This document shows, one piece after another, positions 10,411 through 22,042 of a stretch of DNA of 64,000 nt. This stretch comes from Haliclona indistincta (lineage: Eukaryota > Porifera > Demospongiae > Haplosclerida > Chalinidae). The translations under genes were made by a program, and so were the position numbers. Numbering within the stretch: position 1 is the stretch's first letter; every line of letters starts with the position of its first letter. The DNA lies in NCBI GenBank assembly GCA_964017065.1, contig OZ024785.1, forward strand, positions 2,933,142 to 2,997,141, given 5' to 3'. The notes under the pieces were generated by a model that was given only the letters and a program-made list of their open reading frames with translations, was not told the origin of the DNA and did not search any database.

Positions 10411-13400
10411 ATGTACATGTGCACGGTGTTTCTCTGCTTTTTGATCATGAGTACAACTACTAGTTCAAGTGCTGGTAATAATCACTAGTTTTGGAGTGTG
10501 ATAATAAATTAAAACTGTACTCTCTAGCACTCACAGAGGAACCAGTGTCAGTGAGTGCACTGGTTGGAGAGAATGCTCTGTTCCACTGTAATGGTAGTGG
10601 TTTCACTCTACTATGGATCGTGGATGGACTACACGAATATAGTGCATCCATCATACAGCGAGGAATTTCATCAGTTCTATGGACATCATCAGGCACAGTA
10701 CAGTCCACTCTCACTGTACCAGCAACACTAGTGAACAATGGCACTACTGTACAGTGTGTGATCTATCCTGGTGAGGTGACCAGCAACACTGCTACCCTGA
10801 CTGTTCTCCCTATACCTGGTGAGCTGTACAGGACTATTGTACTGATAACATATCATACTATCCTATATTGTACAGGTATTGGACAGGTTCGTAATGTCAG
10901 GTTCACTTCATCACTCAGTGATGTACAGTGGGATCCTCCATTGACTGCTCTGAGTGGTCTCATGTATAACGTCACTACAATGGACATGAATACTGGTCAA
11001 ATTGTTGTCAATGAAACTACTAACAACACTTTTTGTCCTCTACCTCTATACTAGTGAATTGTCAGAACTACATTGTTAATGTGACAGCATTCTCATCTCA
11101 GCAACAAGGTGATAGTGTGGTTACTGAATTGAGACCAGAAGGAAGTGAGTGTGTTGGTTGAACAGTGCGAGTTGATACTGATTTTAATATATAGATAACT
11201 ATCGATTCAAAACTATATTGTCACAAGAGCTTGTCTTCAGAGAACCTGCAATTGTAGAATTCCTTGTGACACTACATGTAATAGTATGTTAGATCCAGAA
11301 ATTGTAACTATTAAATTAATATTCATTTTCAGGTATCAGGTGTGCCATGTCCTGATCAGAGACTAACAGCTCAGTCGTACCCTCAATCCAACACATCTGA
11401 TATCACTAACCATCCTGAGCTAGTGATAATGAGCAGTGGAGATATTGTATACTCCATCACTACTGGTATTGAGAGGAAGCAACACTACACAGCTGGGTCA
11501 TTCCATATGAAATCAACCACACTTTGAAAGTTCAAGTTACAGAATTGGACGAAACTTGGTACACATGTTGGGTAGAGTAAGGTTATTACTTTCCTGAAAT
11601 AATAGTGATCTATGATGAATGGCTTCTGAGATATAGCCAATTAACTATCAGACATTTTAACGAAAATGCCTTCGCTAGCTGTTTCTCATGTCATTGTAAC
11701 TTTTTATCAGAACATTTCTACATCATGAGGCTAGTACCATCTTATAGCTCATGAAACTGGCTTTCACATGAAATGTTGTTAGGCTTCATTTTCAAAATTT
11801 ATTAATTAATTAACAGGTTGTTAAACTTTGACCTACGATTTCTCAAAAAACGCGTCCTGAATTTTTTTGTTATGAATGTATAATCATGCCACACTATTGG
11901 TCTATCATTTGCCAGAGTTTAGTTTTGGGACCAGAACGGGCTACAGAAATATGTCTAACGAGCTATGAATAATCGGCTAATAAGAACCAATATCATGGTA
12001 AAAACAAACATACGAGTGTACAATTTGTAATAAAAATTGATCATTGCCCTGCACATACAGTAATGTTGACTGTTGCTATCCATGTGACATTTAAAATATT
12101 GGTTTATAGCTTAAATCTCAAAAATATAATACCTAGTCTATATTGAAAGAAGTGCATACACTATCTGTGCACTATAGTTATTTTCTTGTTATTAGTTACT
12201 GCTATGGCCATGGGTGTGCCAACAATAAGCATTAAAAATATGTTTAATAAAAATAACCATGAACTTGAGTGAGTGCAAACAGTGCAAATGAGCCTGAGCA
12301 AGCACATTTTGTGAACCTGTCTGACCAGTACAATCATCTAACAGGAGGCTTGAAAATCACACTAGAGTTCAATACAGTCCTATAGTTAATCAATTCATGG
12401 GTCTCCAAAACAATGAGAAGTTAATAACAATACATCATCAAGTAAGCATTGAAAGGGTTAATTTTCTACAGATTTTTCATATAGATTTAAAATCAATGTT
12501 ACTAAACATCTAATAATAAGCTTTAGTAGTATTATAGTCACAAATGAACTGTTTTGTTACAAATTGTACACTCGTATGTTTGTTTTTACCATGATATTGG
12601 TTCTTATTAGCCGATTATTCATAGCTCGTTAGACATATTTCTGTAGCCCGTGCTGGTCCCAAAACTAAACTCTGGCAAATGATAGACCAATAGTGTGGCA
12701 TGATTATACATTCACAACAAAAAAATTCAGGACGCCTTTTTTGAGAAATCGTAGGTCAAAGTTTAACAACCTGTTAATTAATTAATAAATTTTGAAAATG
12801 AAGCCTTACAACATTTCATGTGAAAGCCAGTTTCATGAGCTATAAGATGGTACTAGCCTCATGATGTAGAAATGTTCTGATAAAAAGTTACAATGACATG
12901 AGTAACAGCTAGCGAAGGCATTTTCGTTAAAATGTCCGATAGTTAATTGGCTATATCTCAGAAGCCATTCATCATAGATCACTTTTATTTCAGGAAAGTA
13001 ATAACCTTATTCTACCCAACATGTGTACCAAGTTTCGTGCAATTCTGTAACTTGAAATTTCAAAGTGTGGTTGATTTCATATGGAATGACCCAGCTACTA
13101 TCAGCCTCATTGGTAATGAAGGGATTATACAAGAGTTGCCTTTAACATTCAGTGAGTTAGTCTTGTATGATGATTCTATTATTTTTGATGATGATAACCA
13201 TGAAACAGGTACATTTGGTGTTCAAGACTGTGATGTATCCAGTGACCAGCACTAGCTCCATACTAGTGGAGTGTACATTTGCCATCAATTCAACAGCACC
13301 AGGGATTGTAGTGATACAAGATGACCAGAGTCAATTTACCATCAACAAGACACTGCAGAGACTGCTGCAGGATAGTGATAAAGGATCTGTCAACATTACT

Positions 13401-14260
13401 GGTCTACCAGCAGGAGAGTATAGTGTGAGAGTGTATGACAACAGTCCAGCTACTGACAGCACTAGTGCTGCATATCAGCATCCTCAGTTAGTACATATTA
13501 TGGATCTATCTACTCCTTATCCTTCAAGTATTATGTCATCTATCATACTCCCATCAGGTATGTCATGTATAGTGCTGTACACCTACAAATACAATCATGA
13601 TAGATTAATGGTTTTTCTTTTAGAATCTTCAACAAGTTTTTTGAATCATTCAAGTTCCTTCTTGTTTAGCAACAGTGTCACTCCTAGTGTGGTGCTTGAA
13701 ACAACAACAGGTTATTCAGCTAATAATAGTCCATGTCACTATTTTAATATACTGTGCTGCTTTGTGGATCATTGTTTACGCAATTCTAGTCCAACAGAGA
13801 GTTTGTTTGTGCATATCATGATACAGTACACACAATTGTCTCTCTCTATTACATATTGCATACTTTAACATCGGAATATAATGTTGATGATTGATCGAGT
13901 GCTGTATACATACAGATATTTCCATCTCTGTCATCATTGTTGGACCATTGTTAGCGCTGCTTGTGATACTGATTGTGGTCTTCACTACTATAGTGTGTGC
14001 TGCACGTGCTGTTACTATTAGAAGAAATCAACACATCATAGGTATCTAATGAATATTTTGTAACTATTTATTCTTTTATCAAAAACTATTTAGCTGCAGG
14101 TGTTATTGATCATGTTCCAGTTGATGATAATCCTGCTTACATCACAATGAAGAGGATCACCTTGAACAAGAACACTGCTTACGAGACTGTTACTGTAGCT
14201 ACTGGTGACTATGAGACTATCAACACTAGTGCTTATGAGAATGTTAACATTACTAGTTGA
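10411..14260 (+). pseudogene. Receptor gene 3: frameshifted Ig-FN3 receptor interrupted by a foldback element
   Basis: The exons are 10411-10474, 10528-10818, 10876-11144, 11195-11283, 11333-13151 (containing an insertion at 11495-13092), 13209-13557, 13624-13710, 13916-14041 and 14100-14260. The FN3 exon has a 2-bp insertion near 11044-11050 that leads to TAG at 11052-11054. The VQDCDVSS exon lacks two bases near 13250 (CAGCACTAGC against CAGCACACTAGC in paralogues). The TM (VGPLLALLVILIVVFTTIVC) and a tail with NPAYITM, TAYETV, GDYETI and SAYENV remain open. The gene is closest to genes 5 and 8 in its FN3 and linker types. Three independent lesions make a pseudogene likely. Confidence 0.8.
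11495..13092. mobile_element. 1.6-kb foldback element with about 540-bp inverted arms
   Basis: The ends are GGGTCATTCCATATGAAATC and its reverse complement, and the arms run inward to about 12035 and 12555. The element is flanked by AGCT on both sides (11491-11494 and 13093-13096), a 4-bp target duplication. It sits inside exon 5 of gene 3. The roughly 520-bp centre has no useful reading frame, so the element is non-autonomous. I cannot assign the superfamily. Confidence 0.85.
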
Positions 14261-14639
14261 GTATCAGTTATTAAGTTGATTTTTTTTAAATGAAGCCATT
14301 CACTAAAATAAATTGTCCCTGCAAAATTCATTATCTAATATTGAATCTAACATTGTGAATTGTTTGTTTTATCGTAATAGCCGGATGACATGGAGCTAAC
14401 TTATACTGAACAACAGAGCAAGATGATACTCGATATGACAACTAAATGAATATTGAACACATTACGGTGATATTAATTAATTTTCTTATGCACACAATCC
14501 ACATTCTGTCTTCAGTAATGTTTAAGTACTGTTGTATGTCAGTATCAGTAAGTTATTTTCTTATTGATCTTGTTACATGCTTGTTCCATTCTAGTTCCCG
14601 CCTATTCTAATCAACGCTCACTATCCGGCCTTATAATAA
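14261..14639. other. Spacer after gene 3 with a possible orphan tail exon
   Basis: A stretch after an AG at about 14382 (starting CCG GAT GAC ATG) is open for about 22 codons to TGA near 14449 and contains ELTYTEQ. Its role is unclear. The rest is AT-rich without recognisable features. Confidence 0.25.
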
Positions 14640-14676
14640 TTAATGAAATTCTTCTACACTCACGTGATTAAACCAT

Positions 14677-14891
14677 AAGGTAATTCGGGGTAATTCTGAT
14701 CACCCGGGTAATTCTGATCACAGGCGACCAAAACGAAACTACAGAGCGCTCGGCCACGGGATTATATTTACAGGTAGGTACCTACTTTACCTACCTGTAA
14801 ATATAATCCCGTGGCCGAGCGCTCTGTAGTACCGTTTTGGTCGCCTGTGATCAGAATTACCCGGGTGATCAGAATTACCCCGAATTACCTT
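14677..14891. repeat. Near-perfect 215-bp hairpin
   Basis: The left arm starts AAGGTAATTCGGGGTAATTC and mirrors the right arm that ends GAATTACCCCGAATTACCTT. The centre is near 14784 (GGTAGGTACCTACTTTACC). It lies just inside the left end of the TTAA element. Confidence 0.9.
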
Positions 14892-15071
14892 ACGTCATAA
14901 GTAATTGCCGAGCGCCTTAGCGTGAGGCATTTGATCGCGTAGTACAGTTTCGAAATTGTATGTTTGTATGTATATATATATATATATGTCACGTTTTGGA
15001 ACCCGCGGGGTCTCGGGGTCTACATGACGTTCTTTCATAAACACTACGTTCTTTAATAACCATCCATTAAA

Positions 15072-15514
15072 ATGGACGACAGCGATTTGCCCAGATCCAG
15101 GGCTTTGGCACGGGAGAGAAAGCGCAGGCAGCGTAAAAGAGAGACACCTGATGCAAGGTATGCTCTATAATTTTGCTACAATAGGCTATAAACGATGCCA
15201 TTGCCTGCAACTTCGCAGAGAAAGCAGACTTTCAGATCTTAGTCAGAGTGCTAGTAAAAGATTGTCGACAGAAACTGAAGAGCAAAGGTATACTCTATTC
15301 TTACCTTTACACTGTAATAATTTTAAATTTACTAGAGAAAGCAGACTTTCAGACCTCCGTCAGCGTGCTCATGAGAGCAGGTTAAATGAAACTGAACAGC
15401 AAAGGTTATTACAAACTTAGTTGTATTACACTGTAATAATTTTAAATTTACTAGAGAAAGCAGACTTTCAGACCTCCGTCAGCGTGCTCATAAAGCAGCT
15501 ACATTGTGTTACTG
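15072..15514 (+). pseudogene. Repeated 69-bp Arg/Glu-rich exons inside the TTAA element
   Basis: An ATG exon (15072-15157, starting MDDSDLPRSRALARERKRRQ) is followed by two 69-bp exons, 15219-15287 and 15336-15404, and a third partial copy from 15455 that ends at TGA. Each begins RESRLSDL and the complete ones end E.QR. Introns of 48-61 bp have GT-AG ends and are themselves duplicated. Such ETxEQR-type repeats resemble basic N-terminal regions of some metazoan transposon proteins (Helitron-like), but this is a weak comparison. The final copy is truncated, so the frame is probably a remnant. Confidence 0.45.
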
Positions 15515-15783
15515 AGCCACACCCAAGCAAGCAATCAAACAGCAGCCACGCCCATTTATAGCACGTGCGCGGGGACAGCACGATGGACCATGTCTTGTTT
15601 TATTTACTATTATCACTGTCAAAACATGCTAAAAATGCAAATAACAGCAAAAACAAAAAATCCAGAAACCCTCCATTGATTGTCTTCCCGGTAGCTCAAT
15701 ATTCTGTAGAAGAGTTAATTATAGGTAATATGCCTATTGGTCTCATCACTGCGCGAGGCAAATACATGCTGTAAGTATACCTA

Positions 15784-16288
15784 GTAATCTACTTCGATGA
15801 ACGGTACAAACTCAAAGGTCCAATCTTTCCAGTAGAGTTCAGAAGATCGATCCATGGCGTCAAGAGACGATGAAGATGACCAACAGGAGTTGCTGAACAC
15901 CGAGATGACATATTTTAGTGAAGGTGATGCCCGTGGCCATGGTCGGCACAAGCGAGAGACTCACAACGCTCCTGGATCAGCTGACGACTGCAACACTGAG
16001 CTTCTACAAGTATCTCGTGTAGAAGCTCAGTGTTGCAGAAGCTCAGTGAAGTAGCTCAGTGTTGTAGAAGCTCAGTGTTGCAGTCGTCAGCTGATCCAGG
16101 AGCGTTGTGAGTCTCTCGCTTGTGCCGACCATGGCCACGGGCATCACCTTCACTAAAATGTCATCTCGGTGTTCAGCAACTCCTGTTGGTCATCTTCATC
16201 GACTCTTGACGCCATGGATCGATCTTCTGAACTCTACTGGAAAGATTGGACCTTTGAGTTTGTACCGTTCATCGAAGTAGATTATTAC
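15784..16288. repeat. 505-bp hairpin
   Basis: The left arm (AGTAATCTACTTCGATGAAC onward) is mirrored by the right arm, which ends GTTCATCGAAGTAGATTATT. The centre is near 16036, with repeated GTAGAAGCTCAGTGTTG text in the loop. Both arms include a 16-base block around CCATGGCGTCAAGAG. Confidence 0.85.
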
Positions 16289-16393
16289 TTATGACGTATG
16301 GTTTAATCACGTGAGTGTAGAAGAATTTCATTAAAAGTTCGCAATTATTAGGTAAAGGTTAATTGCGTCCGACCTCCTCTGTACCACGACTAG

Positions 16394-16428
16394 AGTAAAT
16401 TATCTATATTCGGCCAACATGTATATTC
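16394..16428. repeat. Outer inverted repeat, left copy
   Basis: The block containing TATATTCGGCCAACATGTAT is repeated in reverse complement at about 20668-20703. A second block just inside (GGGTCTTGTTATGTTCACAA, near 16435) is inverted at 19832-19877. Together they suggest an older foldback element that received the elements lying between. Confidence 0.7.
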
Positions 16429-16564
16429 AAACGGGTCTTGTTATGTTCACAACACTTCATGCCCCCTGTCACGTGAATTGTAAGGAAACGCCCACATTCA
16501 GTACTTAGTGCTTTGCAGTGATGCAGATCATTATCCCGGTCTCTACCACAGCGCCGCCAGTTCA

Positions 16565-17183
16565 TAGCCTCGTCCCCAGGCTCTCTGTTCCGTCAGAGAG
16601 CCTGATCTCTAATCTCACGTGAGCGCACCCAAAAAAGTGCAAATATTAATGAGCGTGGGTGTAATAAACCGCACGCCCACTATGCTTGATGTCGGTCTTA
16701 CTAGTAGTACAGTAGATTCAATGCCTAAAACGTGCGTGTGGCGTAGCTTTCCAAGTTTCTTTGTGCTGGACATCGGAAAAGCTTCCTTGATGAAGCCTAG
16801 TTGACGACTAGGTCATTGTACGTACGGTGAGGAAAGTGTAGCTCGATAAATTTATCGTCCTTCAGCGTCTGGTACTTTACCCGTTTCGACGGAGTAGGAA
16901 CATCCCCAGTAGCTGCTTTCTCATAGTGGCTCTTTAGCCATTTAGATTCATCTGACGGCTTCGCGGCCATCCCGAACGTGATGCAGCTACAGACCTTGAT
17001 TGCCTCTGACAGCAAGACTGTGACGAACCTACGCATTTGCGTGGGCAGGTTGGGTCGAGAGCGTTGATCGTGCCCACGCACACTAATCACCTGTCTACCA
17101 CCTGTCTACCCCACGTGAGATTAGAGACCAGGCTCCCTGACGGAACAAAATTCCGAGAGGGGTGGAGCCTGGGGACGAGGCTA
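16565..17183. mobile_element. MULE-like MITE with 9-bp target duplication
   Basis: The ends are TAGCCTCGTCCCCAGGCTC and its inverse (GAGCCTGGGGACGAGGCTA). A further inverted block (TCTAATCTCACGTGAG) lies inside. The element is flanked by the identical 9-mer GCCAGTTCA at 16556-16564 and 17184-17192. A 9-bp duplication is the hallmark of Mutator-like elements. A 97-codon minus-strand frame (16797-17090) lies inside. I do not recognise it, and it may be chance or captured sequence. Confidence 0.75.
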
Positions 17184-17209
17184 GCCAGTTCACTTCACAG
17201 AGCTTTATA

Positions 17210-18156
17210 AGGGAGGGCGGGGTAATTCCGCCCACACTTCCGTGTTTCCAACTTTAGAGCTGCTTACTCCAGCAGAGAACAATCTTTCCAGCAACCAATA
17301 GCAGGATATTGTAGGTCAATCTAAGTACTCTTAGTGGTTGCAACTAGAGCAAGTCACTATCACCGCTAATAATAACAGCAGCTTGACTTTCCTAATTACT
17401 GAGAAAATTCCAAAATTATTTTTTCGGGGTAATTCCGCCCACCACGTTTTTTCTATTGTGAAGAGGAATTGCTAGGGGAAACGGTTTCTAGCCGTGAAAG
17501 AAAGGTTCTATACTATTTCCCAATAATATCTGACAGTATTCGTGCGCAATCATGTGAGTCAGCAGCCAATTATTCGTGGAATATTAACATGAAATCAGAA
17601 TGCTGAATAAACATGGATGAATAAGTGATATGAGTCATAGAAAACCGAGTTCCAGTTGTTGTGATTAACAATCATGTCGCTGACGGAAGTCACAGAGCCA
17701 TTCTTCCTCCTCGCTCAGCATACTTTTCAAAACATTCATTTCCTGTCGTCATTTCAGCAAGCCACACCTCTTATCCATCCTCGTGAGTGCGCTCCAAAGC
17801 CGCTTGTAGTCAGAGATCTGGAGTGTCTGAGCATCCCAAACTGTTTTAATAGTATAATTGACTGTTAATAATCCATTCTATGCTTACACGAGGCTATGAG
17901 TATAAAGCATGATTGAGCTAAGTAAGTTTTAGGAAGTTTTTTTGTAGTTTTTCGTCTACCGTGATGAATAGATATTAATTTTTTATCAAAAGAAAGCAAG
18001 CTCATGCGCTTGCTTCAGCAGTTCAGTATAGCTATATAGTGTAGCTATTTATTCAGCACTTTGCTGCTGCCGTTCGCTTGCTTGTTTGCAGGCATCAGCT
18101 GCTCGAACTTGGAATGAGCGGAATTACCCCGTGGGCGAAATTACCCCGCCCTCCCT
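17210..18156. mobile_element. TA-flanked MITE with AGGGAGGGCGGGGTAATT ends
   Basis: Inverted ends of about 27 bp (AGGGAGGGCGGGGTAATTCC, then GCCCAC, with one mismatch) are flanked by TA, as in Tc1/mariner-type MITEs. Further GGGGTAATTCCGCCCAC text repeats the terminal motif subterminally. The interior is AT-rich with no transposase frame. Confidence 0.65.
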
Positions 18157-19877
18157 TACTCGTGTTTTCGGCGCTCGTGAATCTGACTGATGGAGTTACC
18201 TGGTACAAATAGTTTTTTCTCGCTTGAGCTACTAACTATACTGTCCTGACTTTGTGGTAACATGACTACCATCAGTCATGTCAGTGTAGGCAGAGCCTAT
18301 TCTCTGGTTTAGGAGACATGCATTAAGGCCAGAAGAGCTGCCCTCAGCATGCCTCAGTTATAGAACTGTATCTGTCCATGTCATTTACCATTCGAACATT
18401 TTTATATCCTCGTACAACATAAGGGGCAGCATTTCTGACAACACAATCAAAGGACTGACTGATGAATCTGGTGTGAATAATGTGTCCAGCTAGAGACTGA
18501 TCAATGAGAAGACAAATGTGCTGAGATGAATTGGTGAGCTAAATTAATAGTTTATACATGTAGAGCCATGATAAATGTTCATGCCGAATAATTATTATTA
18601 TGCTTAAAACGTATGTGCCATGACATCGACGTGGAACATGGTATGGACAGGATCATAGAATCTAGGTCTAAATCTGTTTCGTCATACTAGTACAGGTATT
18701 GTAAATCCTGAATCAAACATGTGACGTCACACACTTCCATGATTCTCAAGTGATTGTCCAGGTGCTGAAAGCAAAGTATACTGACATGCTTCTATTGACA
18801 CAAGAGATCAAAATACAGTGTTGTACTGGGTGTATTCATTTTGCCAGTATGACAGCGTTCTTCAAGGCCTATACTGGTCGTGTAATTTTTCGGAGTTAAT
18901 TCAGTTTGCTAAGTAGGGATACAGAAGTACGTTGCTGGAAGTAAATCAGAGTGGTTTATCTCAGTTCTCTGTCATACTAGTTGTGTAACAGTCGTAGTAT
19001 TATTGTTTTTGTGTACTTTTCTCTCAATGACCCAACTAACAGTATACTTTTTTTTGGTGTGAACCGCACCACCAGCGGTGCTCGGTGACCAAAACTCATC
19101 ATTTCTCGTAATCCCGGACGTTTCTAATACCTGTATTTTTTTCAAAAATCTGTTGCTATCTACGGAATTCATTGTGGGCGTGTACCTGCATCATAATTTG
19201 TTTTCTCATTATAATTATTCAGCATGAACATTCCATCATGCCCCTTGTTGTAATCAATTATACTTGTACGAAATATTATTAATGAACGATTCTTTTTTTT
19301 GAACAGAGGAGCTGTAGTGTGTTCTTCTGGCAAGTTCTGTTGTGCTGCTTTCAGGCAATTACGAAAGAGCTCAGTGTTATTCATCATAAATTTCAATTCA
19401 TCACATTATTCACTGTACACAAGTATAATGTAGTAAAAATTTCTCTTTTATGTTTGGAGTACAAGAATGTTTTATGAAATCTGGAAGTAATTGTGAATGT
19501 GCAACACAGAAAGTAATATAATAGTGCATGACTCTACAACATGAACTTGCTGAATGCCATTCAAAGATTCGTATGCAGCTATGAGGTAAGCATCAACTAT
19601 TAAGACACTAGTTACAAGTCTCAACTATGCTAGCATAGATAATCTATGATGCTAGGCTAGCCGCTCCGTCTCTCTTGAATTCGAGTCTGATGAATCATAC
19701 AGCTCTGCATTCATAAGAGCACGAGCTTAGGTGTGACGCTGAGGCTAGAAAGCCGTTATACCAGGTTCCCTTGCTAGTACACACACGCTAGATCGCCGTT
19801 TTAAATTTTCCCGCGTTGGAATATCACGTGATTTATCACGTGGGGGACATGAAGTGTTGTGAACATAACAAGACCCA
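18157..19877. other. 1.7 kb without a supported gene
   Basis: I see no receptor exon, conserved domain or clean repeat here apart from the inverted block at 19832-19877. Two adjoining minus-strand frames (19169-19396 and 18972-19172) have no recognisable motif or splice support. Confidence 0.4.
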
Positions 19878-20676
19878 TATTCGTACGCTATTGCCGGCAA
19901 AACCAACGCAGCTAAGACGGTGTCTGCCACAGCAAACTATAGCCACTTGCATGTGTAGAAGACACAGCAAACCGTTAGCTCCAGCGTCCTTCCTGAAGGC
20001 GACAACAAACAATAATAGACACGTGTACGAATTTCCCTAAGATCGGTAGGATCCCTGTATTTTCGTTTCACCACTCGCTACGTCCAACGAAGTAGAGGAG
20101 CTGGCTAATTTAGTGCTGCTAGCATACACCCATCCTTGTGCTAAACGATGACCAGCAGAAGTAGCCGAACACTCTCCTTGAACACAAGAAAAACGCAACA
20201 ACATCACCCCCGCTGACCCCTCAAAGATCGTCATCAATAAAGTATTGTGCTTATGGAGAGCCATAATAAAAATTATAATAATACGTCTCCATAAGCACAA
20301 TACTTTACTGTATTGTTGATGACGATCTTTGAGGGGTCAGCGGGGGTGATGTTGTTGCGTTTTTCTTGTGTTCAAGGAGAGTGTTCGGCTACTTCTGCTG
20401 GTCATCGTTTAGCACAAGGATGGGTGTATGCTAGCAGCAATAAATTAGCCAGCTCCTCTACTTCGTTGGACGTAGCGAGTGGTGAAACGAAAATACAGGG
20501 ATTCTACCGATCTTAGGGAAATTCGTACACGTGTCTATTATTGTTTGTTGTCGCCTTCAGGAAGGACGCTGGAGCTAACGGTTTGCTGTGTCTTCTACAC
20601 ATGCAAGTGGCTATAGTTTGCTGTGGCAGACACCGTCTTAGCTGCGTTGGTTTTGCTGGCAATAGCGTACGAATAT
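19878..20676. repeat. Giant 800-bp palindrome
   Basis: The arms of about 380 bp start ATATTCGTACGCTATTGCC and end in the reverse complement. They flank an AT-rich loop of about 30 bases near 20277 (CCATAATAAAAATTATAATA). The arms differ at only scattered positions. It is probably the body of a foldback transposon whose outer repeats lie at 16394 and 20668. Confidence 0.85.
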
Positions 20677-20739
20677 ACATGTTGGCCGAATATAGATAAT
20701 TTTACTCTACCGCGTGGCATAATTTTTTGTTCAGAAGGC

Positions 20740-21319
20740 GTGGTCACGTGATCATTTGCCATCCAAGAAAGCTTTGACTAAAACCCTAGTCTTTGAAGAA
20801 TTCCGTGATTCCATTGAGTCAACTACCCTGCCATCTCTCTCCCATATTGTTAACCTCCCTCCTGCTATCAGATATGGTCATCCCGCTCCTATTATTGAGA
20901 AAGTCAAACACAATCTATCTCTATCGCGTCTTTCTAATCTTCGGATAAGACTCATCCTTCACGCAACTTCCCTCGCCTCTCACACTGCAGTTTTTAACAC
21001 TCCGCGTGGCCAGTCGCTTAGATCGTCTTCTTGTCTTCTATGCTCTACTGACTCTTCAGAAGATCTGGCGCACCGTTTTGTGTTCCAGTGTCCCGCACTA
21101 CAGACTGTTCGCGATACGTGGTTTCCTAAAATTTATTCGTCCCATCCCACTTCTGCACTAGTAATCAATCACGTGATCGGAGTAGAATGGTTTGAAGATC
21201 AAGAACTGATTCTCCGATTCTTGGCAGATCTGTACAGCTACCGTGCTAAATTGTTACATTCTCTTCTTTCCCCACCAGATGGTGGTACTCTTCTCATTCG
21301 AGGAGGCAACAAAAACTAA
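20740..21319 (+). pseudogene. LINE retrotransposon 3' fragment (C-terminal zinc-knuckle region)
   Basis: An open frame of about 187 codons contains SCLLCSTDSSEDLAHRFVFQ followed by CPAL, a C-x2-C...H...C arrangement typical of the end of non-LTR retrotransposon polyproteins. No reverse transcriptase lies upstream, so the copy is 5'-truncated, as LINE insertions commonly are. It ends about 90 bases before the putative start of gene 4. Confidence 0.65.
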
Positions 21320-21406
21320 GAAGAAGAAGATCATTTGAAATTGCCGCTCGTTTACCGCGGAATATCTGATGCAACAGAGAGCCCGCTCGGCCGGAGAGCC
21401 CCAGCA

Positions 21407-22042
21407 ATGCTTCTGTCTCATCGGCTGTTGGTTGGATTTCTGCTTACTGCAGTAGTCCACCAGAGTCTCTGGAGCTTCGCCTATACACCGGATCACGCCG
21501 ATCAGTGCTGTAAGTCTCGCTTTGTGTCACTATGAACGTGCTCGCGCGCCGGTAGTACGTCCTACCGCCAAGGTTTCCAACCCTCTTAGCAGCCTGCCAT
21601 TCCACTAATAAAATGTTGTTTTTATGCTTTTGTTTGAGCTAGGTGCTTACAAGCAAACAGCTGTGTTTGTGTGTGCGGGCTCAATCATGTGATAATGAGA
21701 TCACTTCACCTTTAGACTCTTGCTCTAAACTGCATCTTTATCATACTTTGTCTCTTTATCCAGCCATTACTAGTATACCTGATTATCTGGTGTGGTTGAA
21801 CAGCTCTCTCCTGGTTGTCTTCAACACTACTGATTATAACCCAAATCACTGCTCATATCATCTCTTTCGAGACATGATAAAGCTTCATATCCATGGAATG
21901 AGACTCAATTCATCCGATGATCAATTTGCATTCTTTCTGCCATTGGTATCTGAGGAGTTTGACAATGCCTCGATGACAGTGATTGCTCATAACATCAATA
22001 CAGGGAACCAGTATCGACAAAACTTCGCTATTCACACTGTTG
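21407..22042 (+). CDS. Receptor gene 4, 5' part: signal peptide and FN3-like exon
   Basis: Exon 21407-21509 encodes a signal peptide (MLLSHRLLVGFLLTAVVHQS) and ends in phase 1 at GTAAGT. Exon 21716-22042 is 109 codons, phase 1 to 1, after a pyrimidine-rich acceptor. Its strand pattern is FN3-like (WLNSSLLVVFNTTD, then MTVIAHNINTGNQY). The next in-phase exon of the family is at 36824, beyond 14.8 kb of repeats. Joined with 36824-36936, 37138-37303, 37361-37456, 49461-49592 and 49653-49795, the model stays open for 1080 nt (359 aa). There is no Ig exon and no VQDCDVSS exon, so this would be a shorter, divergent family member. The join is inference. The 5' exons could instead be an isolated fragment. 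Confidence 0.5.

Larger units (their letters stand above)
14644..16330. mobile_element. TTAA-flanked transposable element with nested hairpins
   Basis: The terminal inverted repeats start TGAAATTCTTCTACACTCAC and continue through GTGATTAAACCATA (34 bp, identical at both ends). They are flanked by TTAA at 14640-14643 and 16331-16334. The TTAA target fits piggyBac or Kolobok families. The element carries a near-perfect 215-bp hairpin at its left end, a 505-bp hairpin at its right end, and short repeated exons between them. No transposase is visible, so it is non-autonomous or a composite. Confidence 0.7.

Noticed and set aside
20037..20516. Two similar small frames starting near the palindrome centre
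   Set aside because: They are the same sequence read from both arms of the palindrome, with no domain or splice context.
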